From the NCBI GenBank assembly GCA_031288885.1, contig JAITQP010000066.1:1-14784 (forward strand): 14,784 bases of DNA, read 5' to 3'. Numbering within the stretch: position 1 is the stretch's first letter; each line of letters begins with the position of its first letter. Of this stretch, positions 1 through 6,205 are shown piece by piece. The notes under the pieces are model-generated. The model was not told the origin of the DNA, ran no database searches, and saw nothing but the letters and a program-made list of their open reading frames with translations. The position numbers and the translations under genes were made by a program. Origin of the DNA: Prevotellaceae bacterium (lineage in GTDB: Bacteria > Bacteroidota > Bacteroidia > Bacteroidales > UBA932).

Positions 1-1
1 A

Positions 2-166
2 TTGATATTTGCGCAAGGATTTCTACACTTTTTTGGGTTGGCAAATGATCCGGTAGAGGACATCCGCCACAGAATGCAGCAAAAGAGCGATGCCGAACGG
101 CTACTGGGCGACTGGTGCAAGGTAGGTACCGATATTAGGAACGCGTATGAAGCAGCTAAAAAATAA
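2..166 (+). CDS. C-terminal end of an unknown protein, cut by the window edge
   Basis: An open frame runs from the first bases of the window to TAA at 164-166 and gives about 54 residues, ending in GDWCKVGTDIRNAYEAAKK. The true start is probably outside the window; an internal ATG at 74 is possible but would leave only about 30 residues. No signal peptide or membrane segment is visible; the tail is charged and probably helical. I do not recognise a named family. The ending with DW..VG.DIR.A resembles, from memory only, small proteins seen near lysis or structural genes of Bacteroidetes phages, so a mobile-element origin is a weak inference. It is followed after 29 bases by a tiny membrane protein on the same strand. 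Confidence 0.45.
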   Translation: MIFAQGFLHFFGLANDPVEDIRHRMQQKSDAERLLGDWCKVGTDIRNAYEAAKK

Positions 167-195
167 GGGATCCAGCATCTCTTAGGACGGCTGTA

Positions 196-354
196 ATGGG
201 GGTTATGTGCGCCTTTACCAGCGTTGCGATGTTCTGTGGTTTAATACTTTTTGCCCTGATAAGAGGGTACAACATGGTCACATTAGGGTTAGCAATAGGC
301 GCAATAGCCTCCGTTGCGGGAGTATTTATCGCTTTTAGAAGCAAAAACAAGTAA
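196..354 (+). CDS. Small two-helix membrane protein, unknown function
   Basis: ATG at 196 to TAA at 352-354 encodes 52 residues. AGGA at 184-187 lies 8 bases upstream of the ATG and could act as a ribosome binding site. The protein has two hydrophobic stretches (about residues 3-22 and 27-46) joined by a short RGYN turn, and it ends in the basic tail RSKNK. This is the topology of a helical hairpin with both ends on the cytoplasmic side. Small hairpins of this size occur as holins, toxic peptides and accessory membrane proteins; nothing in the sequence chooses among these. The antisense frame over the same bases is also open but gives a poorer protein. The upstream partial gene on the same strand suggests a shared transcript. 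Confidence 0.45.
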   Translation: MGVMCAFTSVAMFCGLILFALIRGYNMVTLGLAIGAIASVAGVFIAFRSKNK

Positions 355-702
355 TACTACAAATTCTGGACGTATTTACCGCCACAAACAATCTGCCGTT
401 CCGTTGCAGCGTGTCAATTTTTCTCTTTGGTCTGTGTCTCCATATACGCATACTTCTAAGTACATTCCATTATAGTGCTATTGCTGTGACAGCGCCTGAC
501 GATGACATTGCTGTGTACGTACCAATTTTTTCCAGAGTGCGAAATTATAAGGCTGTGGTAGATTTATAGCAGGGAAAAATGTAGAGCCCGCAAAGGATGA
601 TAATAAAACGAATATGTAGTAAAGCCCGCATTTGCGGGCTTTACTACATATGGATATTTAAGATGAAACAAGAGTATACTAATCAGCTTATTTGTGTCAG
701 GT
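355..702. other. Intergenic region with no convincing gene
   Basis: About 350 bases lie between the small membrane protein gene and the stop of the zinc-finger protein gene. The only strong signal is the perfect hairpin at 612-651. On the - strand a frame from about 560 to 376 is open except for one TAG, and its last part (ATG at 465-463, stop at 378-376) would give 29 residues including MYLEVCVYGDTDQRE. This could be a decayed gene or chance. I see no tRNA, CRISPR or insertion-sequence end here. Confidence 0.5.
612..651. terminator. Perfect 19-bp hairpin, probable bidirectional terminator
   Basis: The left arm ATATGTAGTAAAGCCCGCA (612-630) is followed by TT and then by its exact reverse complement (633-651). 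The GC-rich core AAAGCCCGCA/TGCGGGCTTT, with A on one side and T on the other, is the usual form of a factor-independent terminator that works in both directions. It sits 52 bases past the stop codon of the - strand gene ending at 703, so its likely job is to end that operon's transcript. In the - direction it is followed by TCGTTTTATT. Confidence 0.75.
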
Positions 703-1260
703 TTATGTTGATATTCCGTATCGCTCGCGCAACTCTTTGATTTTGACCTTATTATTGCCAAAAACGAAGATAGTCCACCCTAACTTGAAAGGAAGGGCTA
801 CTGCGTATAAAGCATACGAGAACATAAGTTGAACGAAGAAACCTATGATTTTACCAATAAGCGAAGCAATTGGGTATTCATGCTCTAAGAGGGCTCCTTT
901 TACCTGTCCTTTAACACTTTGGGGAGGAGGGAAAAAAGTGTCTTTTAGGGTGGCGCCTAAACCCGATATCCCCCAAATGAGTAAACAGCCAACTATGCCC
1001 ACCACTAAATTTTTGTCTAAAGCGCCAACGGAGAAAATACATAAGCCCGGCACGAACAGAATAGAAAACCAAATTATTCGCCGTTTACACCGTGCATGTT
1101 CTGCAATCGCGCCTGCTGCTTCGCTTGCGTTGCAGCGGTTGCAAAGCGCCTTGTTATCTATTCGGAATTCGCTTGTTTCTTCGCATTCCTTACATAAGCC
1201 GACGTTGCATTGGGCACAGGTTGCTACGGCATCTTTTTCGGGGTGATGAAAACATTTCAT
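703..1260 (-). CDS. B-box-like zinc-finger membrane protein
   Basis: 185 residues. The N-terminus carries a compact metal-binding cluster: C3, H5/H6, C15, C18, C23, C26, then C40 and C43. The pattern C-x-HHP...C-x2-C...LC-x2-C...LC-x2-C resembles bacterial B-box or zinc-ribbon domains found ahead of membrane segments. After a basic stretch (CKRR, 58-61) come hydrophobic segments at about 62-80 and 84-106, and two more at about 132-153 and 155-168. A charged tail (KVKIKELRERYG) follows. The expected topology is a cytoplasmic zinc domain tethered to the inner membrane. The start lies 16 bases after the stop of the lipoprotein gene, so the two are probably co-transcribed. No enzyme motif is visible. 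The zinc domain may bind protein or nucleic acid; the function is unknown. Confidence 0.7.
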   Translation of the reverse strand: MKCFHHPEKDAVATCAQCNVGLCKECEETSEFRIDNKALCNRCNASEAAGAIAEHARCKRRIIWFSILFVPGLCIFSVGALDKNLVVGIVGCLLIWGISGLGATLKDTFFPPPQSVKGQVKGALLEHEYPIASLIGKIIGFFVQLMFSYALYAVALPFKLGWTIFVFGNNKVKIKELRERYGIST

Positions 1261-1276
1261 GTTGTTACGGAATTAA

Positions 1277-2161
1277 TCAGTTGTTTTTAGGTTGTTGCGC
1301 CGCATTGTATTCTTCTTCTGAGATGCGAGCAAATGGCAAATACTTCCGTTGCTCTTGGCTGTACTCTCTTTTAATGAAAACTTGTTCTTCTCTTACCTTG
1401 TAGTCAAATCTTGTTTTTAGAGTTGTGTTGCCTGCCTCATCGGTACTACTTTTTATATCAATAAATGAAACTGTCCCATTTGCGATTTTTTCGCTGTCAT
1501 AGGGAAAAACAAGGTACCCTTTTACTTTCATGCCGGGCAAAACTTCTGTAGTACGTGATACGATGGATTTTCCCTTTACTATACCAAATACTATTTCCTG
1601 AAGGGCTTTTTTTGCTAAAGGAATGTCTAAGTTGGGAAATTCACGACGGGCTTGCGATGTTTCAAATAAAATACATGGCAGTTGGCTGGTTTCTATCAAC
1701 TTTTTCATCTCTGGTTTGCTCAAAGCAAAAACGGGCTCCGAAGCGTCAGGAATAATTAACGCTATTCGAGAATCTGCCAAGCTAAGCACATTGTTAGTAT
1801 TATTAACAACTTCTACATTGTATGCAGCCATCTGGTAAAACAGATTGATGATAGAATAGCGTGTCGAAGTTTTTTGGATAGATTCTCCGTTCCTATTCCA
1901 TAAAACTGGATATTGAACGCTATATTCCGGCTTAAAATATTCATTCAAGTCCAAGTTGGACATGGTGATTGAAACGCCACCTTTTGAAATGGGTAAAGTG
2001 TCAACCAAGGAGGCAAAATTATATTTCTGGTAAGCTGTATTATACTTCAATATTGCACAGCCCGCAAAGACGAGGCTTACTATTAATGCGCCTACGCACA
2101 TTTTTAGCGATATCCCATGAGATTTTTGATGCGCATGTTGAGTTAGTAGATTTTTTCTCAT
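1277..2161 (-). CDS. Predicted lipoprotein, unknown function
   Basis: 294 residues. A basic N-terminus (R2, K3, K13, K20) leads into a hydrophobic segment (about 22-33) ending in VFAGC with Cys35, a good lipobox for signal peptidase II. The start at 2161 is preferred over Met21 because starting at Met21 would remove every basic residue ahead of the hydrophobic core. The mature part is mostly predicted beta strand, with phrases such as VEVVNNTNNVLSL and MKVKGYLVFP that recall Ig-like extracytoplasmic domains of the DUF4352 kind; this is a resemblance only. A charged C-terminus ends in QQPKNN. It is first in a two-gene operon with the zinc-finger membrane protein and has its own upstream promoter. 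Base composition is more AT-rich than in the sugar operon. Confidence 0.7.
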   Translation of the reverse strand: MRKNLLTQHAHQKSHGISLKMCVGALIVSLVFAGCAILKYNTAYQKYNFASLVDTLPISKGGVSITMSNLDLNEYFKPEYSVQYPVLWNRNGESIQKTSTRYSIINLFYQMAAYNVEVVNNTNNVLSLADSRIALIIPDASEPVFALSKPEMKKLIETSQLPCILFETSQARREFPNLDIPLAKKALQEIVFGIVKGKSIVSRTTEVLPGMKVKGYLVFPYDSEKIANGTVSFIDIKSSTDEAGNTTLKTRFDYKVREEQVFIKREYSQEQRKYLPFARISEEEYNAAQQPKNN

Positions 2162-2208
2162 AATTCATGAATTTTTAGTTATAAATAATTAGTAATGAAA
2201 ACTGACAG

Positions 2209-2239
2209 CAAAGTTAATGCAATTTTTCTTCTTTACAAA
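2209..2239 (-). promoter_or_regulatory. Bacteroidetes-type promoter for the lipoprotein operon
   Basis: Read on the - strand, TTTG (2239-2236) is followed by a 19-base spacer and TAACTTTG (2216-2209). This matches the Bacteroidetes -33/-7 consensus TTTG-N19-21-TAnnTTTG exactly. Transcription should begin near 2202, leaving an AT-rich leader of about 40 bases before the ATG at 2161. No Shine-Dalgarno is visible in that leader, which is normal for this phylum. Confidence 0.7.
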
Positions 2240-2316
2240 AATAATTTTAGTATAATTTACGCGTCACCTGCTTTACTCTTTAGGGTAACGCTTGAGGCGA
2301 CCATAAAACCTCTTTT

Positions 2317-2341
2317 GGCTGGTGATTTATCACCGGCTTTT
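2317..2341 (+). other. Hairpin followed by T-run, terminator-like
   Basis: GGTGAT (2321-2326) pairs with ATCACC (2329-2334) across a TT turn. The stem extends outward through a T-G wobble, C-G and G-C pairs to 2318/2337, then runs into TTTTG. It looks like a small factor-independent terminator on the + strand, but no + strand gene lies upstream of it in this gap. It may end a short transcript, act in the leader of the toxin-antitoxin operon if transcription starts further upstream, or be chance. The rest of 2162-2464 holds the lipoprotein promoter and the abiE operator; I see no gene there. Confidence 0.3.
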
Positions 2342-2386
2342 GTCTCACAAAAGGTGCAGCTTGCCACGGCAAGAAAAAATATTGTT

Positions 2387-2427
2387 CAAATTTACGGCAA
2401 TAAATTTATTTTATTGCCGTAAATTTG
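2387..2427. promoter_or_regulatory. Palindromic operator of the AbiE-like operon
   Basis: CAAATTTACGGCAATAAA (2387-2404) and its exact reverse complement (2410-2427) flank a 5-base centre, giving a perfect 18-bp-arm dyad. The inner core is CGGCAATA-N9-TATTGCCG. It ends 38 bases before the antitoxin start, and its right arm contains TAAATTTG, which fits the -7 consensus TAnnTTTG; a second match, TACCTTTG, lies at 2430-2437. AbiEi antitoxins are known to repress their own promoters by binding inverted repeats, so this is very probably the autoregulatory site. A related CTTGCC-AC-GGCAAG palindrome lies upstream at 2360-2373. Confidence 0.75.
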
Positions 2428-2429
2428 AT

Positions 2430-2437
2430 TACCTTTG
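2430..2437 (+). promoter_or_regulatory. Possible -7 element of the abiE promoter
   Basis: TACCTTTG fits TAnnTTTG and would place the transcription start near 2444, about 20 bases ahead of the ATG at 2465. No good TTTG is found 19-21 bases upstream, so the -33 element is weak; the same stretch is occupied by the operator. The operator's right arm also holds TAAATTTG at 2420-2427, an alternative -7 box. Confidence 0.4.
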
Positions 2438-2464
2438 TACCGTTGAATGTAATATGAAAAAGCT

Positions 2465-3181
2465 ATGGCACCCTATTCAGATGCAGACAAAATGAAGGAA
2501 CGGTTGAGCGGCAAACCCATAACGCTGAATGACATGGACACTTTCTACCGCGAAGCCGAACCTTGCATACCAAAGGCTACGGTTAGCTGGCGGGTTCACA
2601 ATCTTGTCCGGTTGGGAGTACTGAGACGGACGGGCAAAGGGCTGTACCGGTTCGGTGAAATGCGGGTTTTTACGCCGAATACAGATGGCAAAATGAAGCG
2701 TATCGGTCGATTTCTTAAGACGCGCTTTCCTTTTGCTCGGTATTGCCTTTGGGATTTGTCATGTGTCAACCAGTTCAGCCGGCACCTGATAAACTTTAAT
2801 GTACTGTTTGTTGATGTAGAGCGCGATGCAGTCGATGCAGCGTATCATGCGCTGAAAGAAACATTGTCGAAAGTCATGTCAATCAATCATTTGTATGATA
2901 ATCTGTCGGAATTTGACGGCACTGTTTTTGTGCGCCCGCTCGTTACCGAATCGCCGGTTCGTAAAGAGGAGAATATTCCGGTGGCCACGCTCGAAAAAAT
3001 GCTTGTAGATCTGGCAACCGATAGGGAATTTATTTCTTTTCAGGGTAACGAAATATACACGATTTTCGAAGCGGCATTTGAAAAATATACCGTCAACCAA
3101 AACACCCTGTTGCGCTACGCTTCCCGAAAACATAAAAAGGAGGAAATTGAAAAAATAATCGCTACTATAAACCGGCAATAG
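2465..3181 (+). CDS. abiEi: AbiEi-like antitoxin/autorepressor of a type IV TA system
   Basis: 238 residues. Residues about 36-63 form a winged helix-turn-helix ending in the wing phrase GVLRRTGKGLYRFG, the usual AbiEi DNA-binding head. The C-terminal part contains ATLEKMLVDLATD (175-186), matching the conserved EKmLvDl segment of AbiEi C-terminal domains, followed by a basic coiled tail (RKHKKEEIEK). In known AbiE systems AbiEi represses the operon and counters AbiEii without forming a stable complex (type IV). The family call rests on these features and on the partner immediately downstream, 29 bases away. The ATG at 2465 has no clear Shine-Dalgarno. A 13-codon frame starting at 2454 overlaps it out of phase and is probably meaningless. 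The last two codons and stop (CGG CAA TAG) are part of a second operator-like dyad. Confidence 0.8.
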   Translation: MAPYSDADKMKERLSGKPITLNDMDTFYREAEPCIPKATVSWRVHNLVRLGVLRRTGKGLYRFGEMRVFTPNTDGKMKRIGRFLKTRFPFARYCLWDLSCVNQFSRHLINFNVLFVDVERDAVDAAYHALKETLSKVMSINHLYDNLSEFDGTVFVRPLVTESPVRKEENIPVATLEKMLVDLATDREFISFQGNEIYTIFEAAFEKYTVNQNTLLRYASRKHKKEEIEKIIATINRQ

Positions 3182-3208
3182 CGGCTGTATATTGCCGTAA
3201 ATTTGATT
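3173..3208. promoter_or_regulatory. Second AbiEi-type operator across the antitoxin/toxin junction
   Basis: CGGCAATA (3173-3180) and TATTGCCG (3190-3197) form a dyad with a 9-base spacer, the same core and spacing as in the upstream operator. The right half extends to a 19-base stretch (TATTGCCGTAAATTTGATT, 3190-3208) identical to 2412-2430. The left half overlaps the last antitoxin codons and stop; the right half ends 2 bases before the toxin ATG at 3211. The copy includes TAAATTTG, a -7-like box. It probably binds AbiEi and could control toxin translation or internal transcription. Confidence 0.65.
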
Positions 3209-3210
3209 TT

Positions 3211-4272
3211 ATGATTAAAGAGGAAAGTATATCGCAGGAATGGATTGAGCATGTCGCGAAATCCGGCAAAGCAGACAAAATACTTGTTGAAAAAGCGGTA
3301 AGAGCGCTTATCCTTCTGGAGGGATTGTCCGTATCGGGGTTGAACTTCCGATTTAAGGGCGGAACAGCCCTGATGCTGCTGCTCTCCTCCGGCAAGCGGC
3401 TATCTATCGACATAGATATTGTTGTGGCGGATAAGGCGCCGGATTTAAGCGATATCATGGATGCAGTAAGCCATTACAAGGGCTTTTTACGGTACGAAAA
3501 GCAGGAACGTAAAGCAGCTTCAACGATTGACAAGGAACACTATAAGCTGTTTTTTCAATCTGTCATAGAAAAAAAAGAAGCTTATGTGTTGCTGGATGTC
3601 CTCAAGGAAAAAATACTTTACGAAAATGTCATTGAAATACCTGTAAACAGCTTGTTCATAATACAATCTGGCGAAGCTGCAAAGGTAAAAGTCCCTGATT
3701 TCAACAACCTGCTTGGTGATAAGTTGACGGCGTTTGCACCCAATACCATCGGAATACCCTACAAAAAAGGCGATAAGGAAATGGGTATGGAGATTATCAA
3801 GCAGATGTATGATATTGGAAGTCTGTTCGATTACGTGGACAATGTCCGTGTAGTAGCCTCTGTTTTCAGCGCCTTTGCCGAAACAGAAATTGGCTATAGA
3901 GGTAACAAATATAATGTGCAGGATGTTCTTACTGACGCCATAGACAACGCATTAGAGATTTGTTTGCGGGGCAATCACGGGAAAGCCAACTATGATATTC
4001 TGCTGAAGGGAATACAACAGGTGAGGGGTTTTATTTTTTCCGAATCCTTTCATTTGGAAAAAGCCATTACTTATGCTGCAAAGACAGCCTATATCGCTTC
4101 ACTGATAAAATACGGACAAACAGAGATAAAAAGATTTGATGCAAGCCGCTTGTCCGAAATACAAACATGGCAGATAACAGAGCCGCTTAATACAAAGCTG
4201 AACAAGATAAAAAAAACGGATGTTGAGGCATTTTTTTACCTGTACCAAACTCACACTATGAACGTCCTTTGA
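3211..4272 (+). CDS. abiEii: AbiEii-like nucleotidyltransferase toxin
   Basis: 353 residues, a normal size for AbiEii/DUF1814 proteins. The DNA polymerase beta-type nucleotidyltransferase motifs are in order. Motif I is GGTAL (50-54) with R63 and the acidic pair D67 and D69 (SIDIDIVV). An LDV with D129 may be motif II, LGDKLTA (D170, K171) is motif III, and a later segment with D201 (MYDIGSL) is motif IV. All the expected catalytic residues are present, so the toxin should be active. AbiEii proteins bind GTP, and relatives (MenT) transfer nucleotides to the tRNA acceptor end, which stops growth; AbiE was first found as a phage abortive-infection system. The substrate here is unknown. The gene follows the antitoxin by 29 bases and ends at a strong hairpin. 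Confidence 0.85.
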   Translation: MIKEESISQEWIEHVAKSGKADKILVEKAVRALILLEGLSVSGLNFRFKGGTALMLLLSSGKRLSIDIDIVVADKAPDLSDIMDAVSHYKGFLRYEKQERKAASTIDKEHYKLFFQSVIEKKEAYVLLDVLKEKILYENVIEIPVNSLFIIQSGEAAKVKVPDFNNLLGDKLTAFAPNTIGIPYKKGDKEMGMEIIKQMYDIGSLFDYVDNVRVVASVFSAFAETEIGYRGNKYNVQDVLTDAIDNALEICLRGNHGKANYDILLKGIQQVRGFIFSESFHLEKAITYAAKTAYIASLIKYGQTEIKRFDASRLSEIQTWQITEPLNTKLNKIKKTDVEAFFYLYQTHTMNVL

Positions 4273-4328
4273 TGAACATACCCAAAATTGCACCCAGTTA
4301 CGTAAAATGTTCGTTTTTACGCTATGAA

Positions 4329-4363
4329 ACAGAGGGGTTTGCGATGAAAGCAAACCCCTCTGT
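4329..4363. terminator. Strong hairpin between convergent operons
   Basis: ACAGAGGGGTTTGC (4329-4342) pairs exactly with GCAAACCCCTCTGT (4350-4363) across the 7-base loop GATGAAA. It lies 56 bases after the toxin stop codon and is followed by GCTATTT. On the other strand it is followed by TTTCAT. It most likely terminates the abiE transcript and may also end the long - strand operon, whose last stop codon is at 4532. The rest of 4364-4531 shows no gene and only weak, interrupted stems. Confidence 0.7.
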
Positions 4364-4531
4364 GCTATTTCTAAAGGGAAACTCTCCCTACTACTTGCCC
4401 CCTTGCTGCGCGAGGGCAGGGTGGTTTACATGGTTACCTGTGCACATTCCATAGTTTCGCTACACCTATTCTTCACATAATATCATCAAATTGTCAGATT
4501 TCTCAGATGGCGAAGAATAAATCGCATCCCC

Positions 4532-6166
4532 TTACTTCAGCAGGCTCTTTATCCGCTCGTCCGGCAATGCTCGGACGCCCTCTACGATGCTTTGCGCGTT
4601 GAGGTGTGCGCCCTTGAGCGAGGTGTGCGTGTGGTCGTTTTTGAAGTATTCGGCTGCGCCGGATTGCCCGATTTTCTCCAGCTTGGCGGCGGAAATTTCG
4701 TTCAGGTCAATGAAGTGAGCGCCCATTGCTTCGGCGGCTTCCTTGGCCCATAAACCGTAGGTAGCGCTGTTGCGGATAACCGCTCCCTCCGGCGTCCACT
4801 GGTTGCGCGGGGTGTGGCTCAGGACAACGGGTATTGCCCCTTTTTCGATGGCGTCGCCCGCAAACTTGCGAATGTACCACCCGTAGGTGTAAATTACCTG
4901 ATTGCGCCGCGTTGCCTCCATCAGCATCACTTTGCTTTCGTTGCCCGAGCCTTTGAGCTCGCCGCGGGCTTTGCCTACGTTAATATCGCCGCCGTCGTTG
5001 TGCCCAAACTGTATGAAGACAATGTCTCCCTCCTGAAGGGCGTCGTACACCCTGTCCCAGCGCCCTTCGTCGAGGTAGGTGCGCGCGCTCCGTCCCGCCA
5101 TAGCCTGATTATCCACAACGGCCTTGTCGGCGTTGAAGTGCTGCCCGAGCACGCTCCCCCAACCCCACATGCCCGTTGAGTCGGAGTCGGCGTTCTTCAC
5201 GGTGGAGTCGCCAATGGTAAACACCACCGGCTTGCCGGCCACGCGCTTTGCTCCGGCTACCTTGCCTTTTGCTTCGGGCTTGAGGCAGCGCGTCAGCTCC
5301 GCCAGCTCTCTGCCTGCCCGAATGCCGTCCACGGCCGAGGCGGCGTTGATTTTTGCGCCAAATGCGCTTGTATGTATCGCGTCGCCGTAAAACATATACC
5401 CAACCTTGTACTTCCCGAATTTTTCGTACTTTTGGGCGGTAATTTCGTTCAGGTCGATGAACGGCACGCCATGCTCCTCCGCCACCTGCTTTGCCCACAA
5501 GCCGAACGTTTCGTTTACGCGGACAATTTTGCCGTCATTTGTCCATGCGTTGCGGGGCGTGAGCGACAGCAGCACGGGGCGGGCGCCCTTGTCTTTTACT
5601 TGCCGGATAAACCGGCGCATGTACTCGCCGTAGGTGTAGACCGTTTCCTGCCTTCCGGTTTCCTGAATGGTGACCGCAAGGCTATCCTTGCCCGTGCCCC
5701 TGATGGAGGCGCGCGCCCGACCCGAATCGTAGGGGCCGTTATCGTTATGCCCCAGCTCAATAAACACCCAGTCGCCCGCCTTTACGCCTTGGAGCACGTC
5801 CGGCCAAAGGTTGTTGTAGAATGAGCGGCTGCTTGTGCCGCCCAAGGCGTGGTTTTCTACGGTGATTTTTTGGCTGTCGAAGTAATCCTCCATGTAAAAA
5901 CCCCATCCCCACTGCCCGTTATCCCCGTTTCCGCGCGTGCCGGTGCGCATGGTGGAGTTGCCCACCAAAAACAGCACAGGGTTATCGCCCCTGCGGGATG
6001 ATCCGGCAAGCGGACGCAGCATTTTTACCTTGTTGAGGCTGTCTAAGGTGTTATCCACAACATTGTTCACGTCCTCCATGGGCGGGGGGACGTTGGGTGG
6101 GGGAACGTTGGCGGCAGAGCACAGCGGCGTTAGCGCCACAAGCAATTGCAAAAAACTTTTTTTCAT
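4532..6166 (-). CDS. Exported double-domain rhamnogalacturonan acetylesterase-type (CE12) SGNH hydrolase
   Basis: 544 residues with a signal peptide (about 1-19, ending CSAA), a proline-rich stretch (NVPPPNVPPP) and two tandem SGNH esterase domains at about 62-295 and 311-540. Domain 2 has the full set: GDS with Ser321, GHND with Asn390, and D511-x2-H514. Domain 1 keeps Ser71, GHND with Asn141, and D262-x2-H265, but its block I reads GNS (69-71) instead of GDS. Shared phrases (YTYG, TPRN, YGLWAK/FGLWAK, FIDLNE) show an internal duplication. CE12 enzymes remove acetyl groups from rhamnogalacturonan and related pectins, mostly in the periplasm or at the surface. It is last in the operon, 39 bases after the GH27 gene, consistent with clearing acetyl groups so that side chains can be attacked. 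The acetylesterase call is firm at family level; the exact substrate is inferred. Confidence 0.85.
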   Translation of the reverse strand: MKKSFLQLLVALTPLCSAANVPPPNVPPPMEDVNNVVDNTLDSLNKVKMLRPLAGSSRRGDNPVLFLVGNSTMRTGTRGNGDNGQWGWGFYMEDYFDSQKITVENHALGGTSSRSFYNNLWPDVLQGVKAGDWVFIELGHNDNGPYDSGRARASIRGTGKDSLAVTIQETGRQETVYTYGEYMRRFIRQVKDKGARPVLLSLTPRNAWTNDGKIVRVNETFGLWAKQVAEEHGVPFIDLNEITAQKYEKFGKYKVGYMFYGDAIHTSAFGAKINAASAVDGIRAGRELAELTRCLKPEAKGKVAGAKRVAGKPVVFTIGDSTVKNADSDSTGMWGWGSVLGQHFNADKAVVDNQAMAGRSARTYLDEGRWDRVYDALQEGDIVFIQFGHNDGGDINVGKARGELKGSGNESKVMLMEATRRNQVIYTYGWYIRKFAGDAIEKGAIPVVLSHTPRNQWTPEGAVIRNSATYGLWAKEAAEAMGAHFIDLNEISAAKLEKIGQSGAAEYFKNDHTHTSLKGAHLNAQSIVEGVRALPDERIKSLLK

Positions 6167-6205
6167 GCTGATAATTTTTTAAGCTGAGCGAGAACTAAAG
6201 GGTGC

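Noticed and set aside
156..350. - strand frame of 64 codons opposite the small membrane protein
   Set aside because: The + strand reading gives a cleaner two-helix protein with an upstream AGGA and follows the strand of the preceding gene; the - strand version is less convincing, though not excluded.
2162..2173. AATTCATGAATT palindrome resembling the arabinose operator half TCATGAATTG
   Set aside because: A 12-base AT-rich palindrome lying in an mRNA leader, with no paired second half at operator spacing; most likely chance.
2195..2422. + strand frame of 75 codons ahead of abiEi
   Set aside because: It runs through a perfect operator palindrome and a hairpin, starts within the opposing promoter, and gives a protein without recognisable features.
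3165..3458. - strand frame of 97 codons opposite the toxin gene start
   Set aside because: It overlaps the conserved motif I region of the nucleotidyltransferase on the other strand; a coding shadow.
4269..4454. + strand frame of 61 codons after the toxin gene
   Set aside because: It runs straight through the terminator hairpin and shows no protein-like features.
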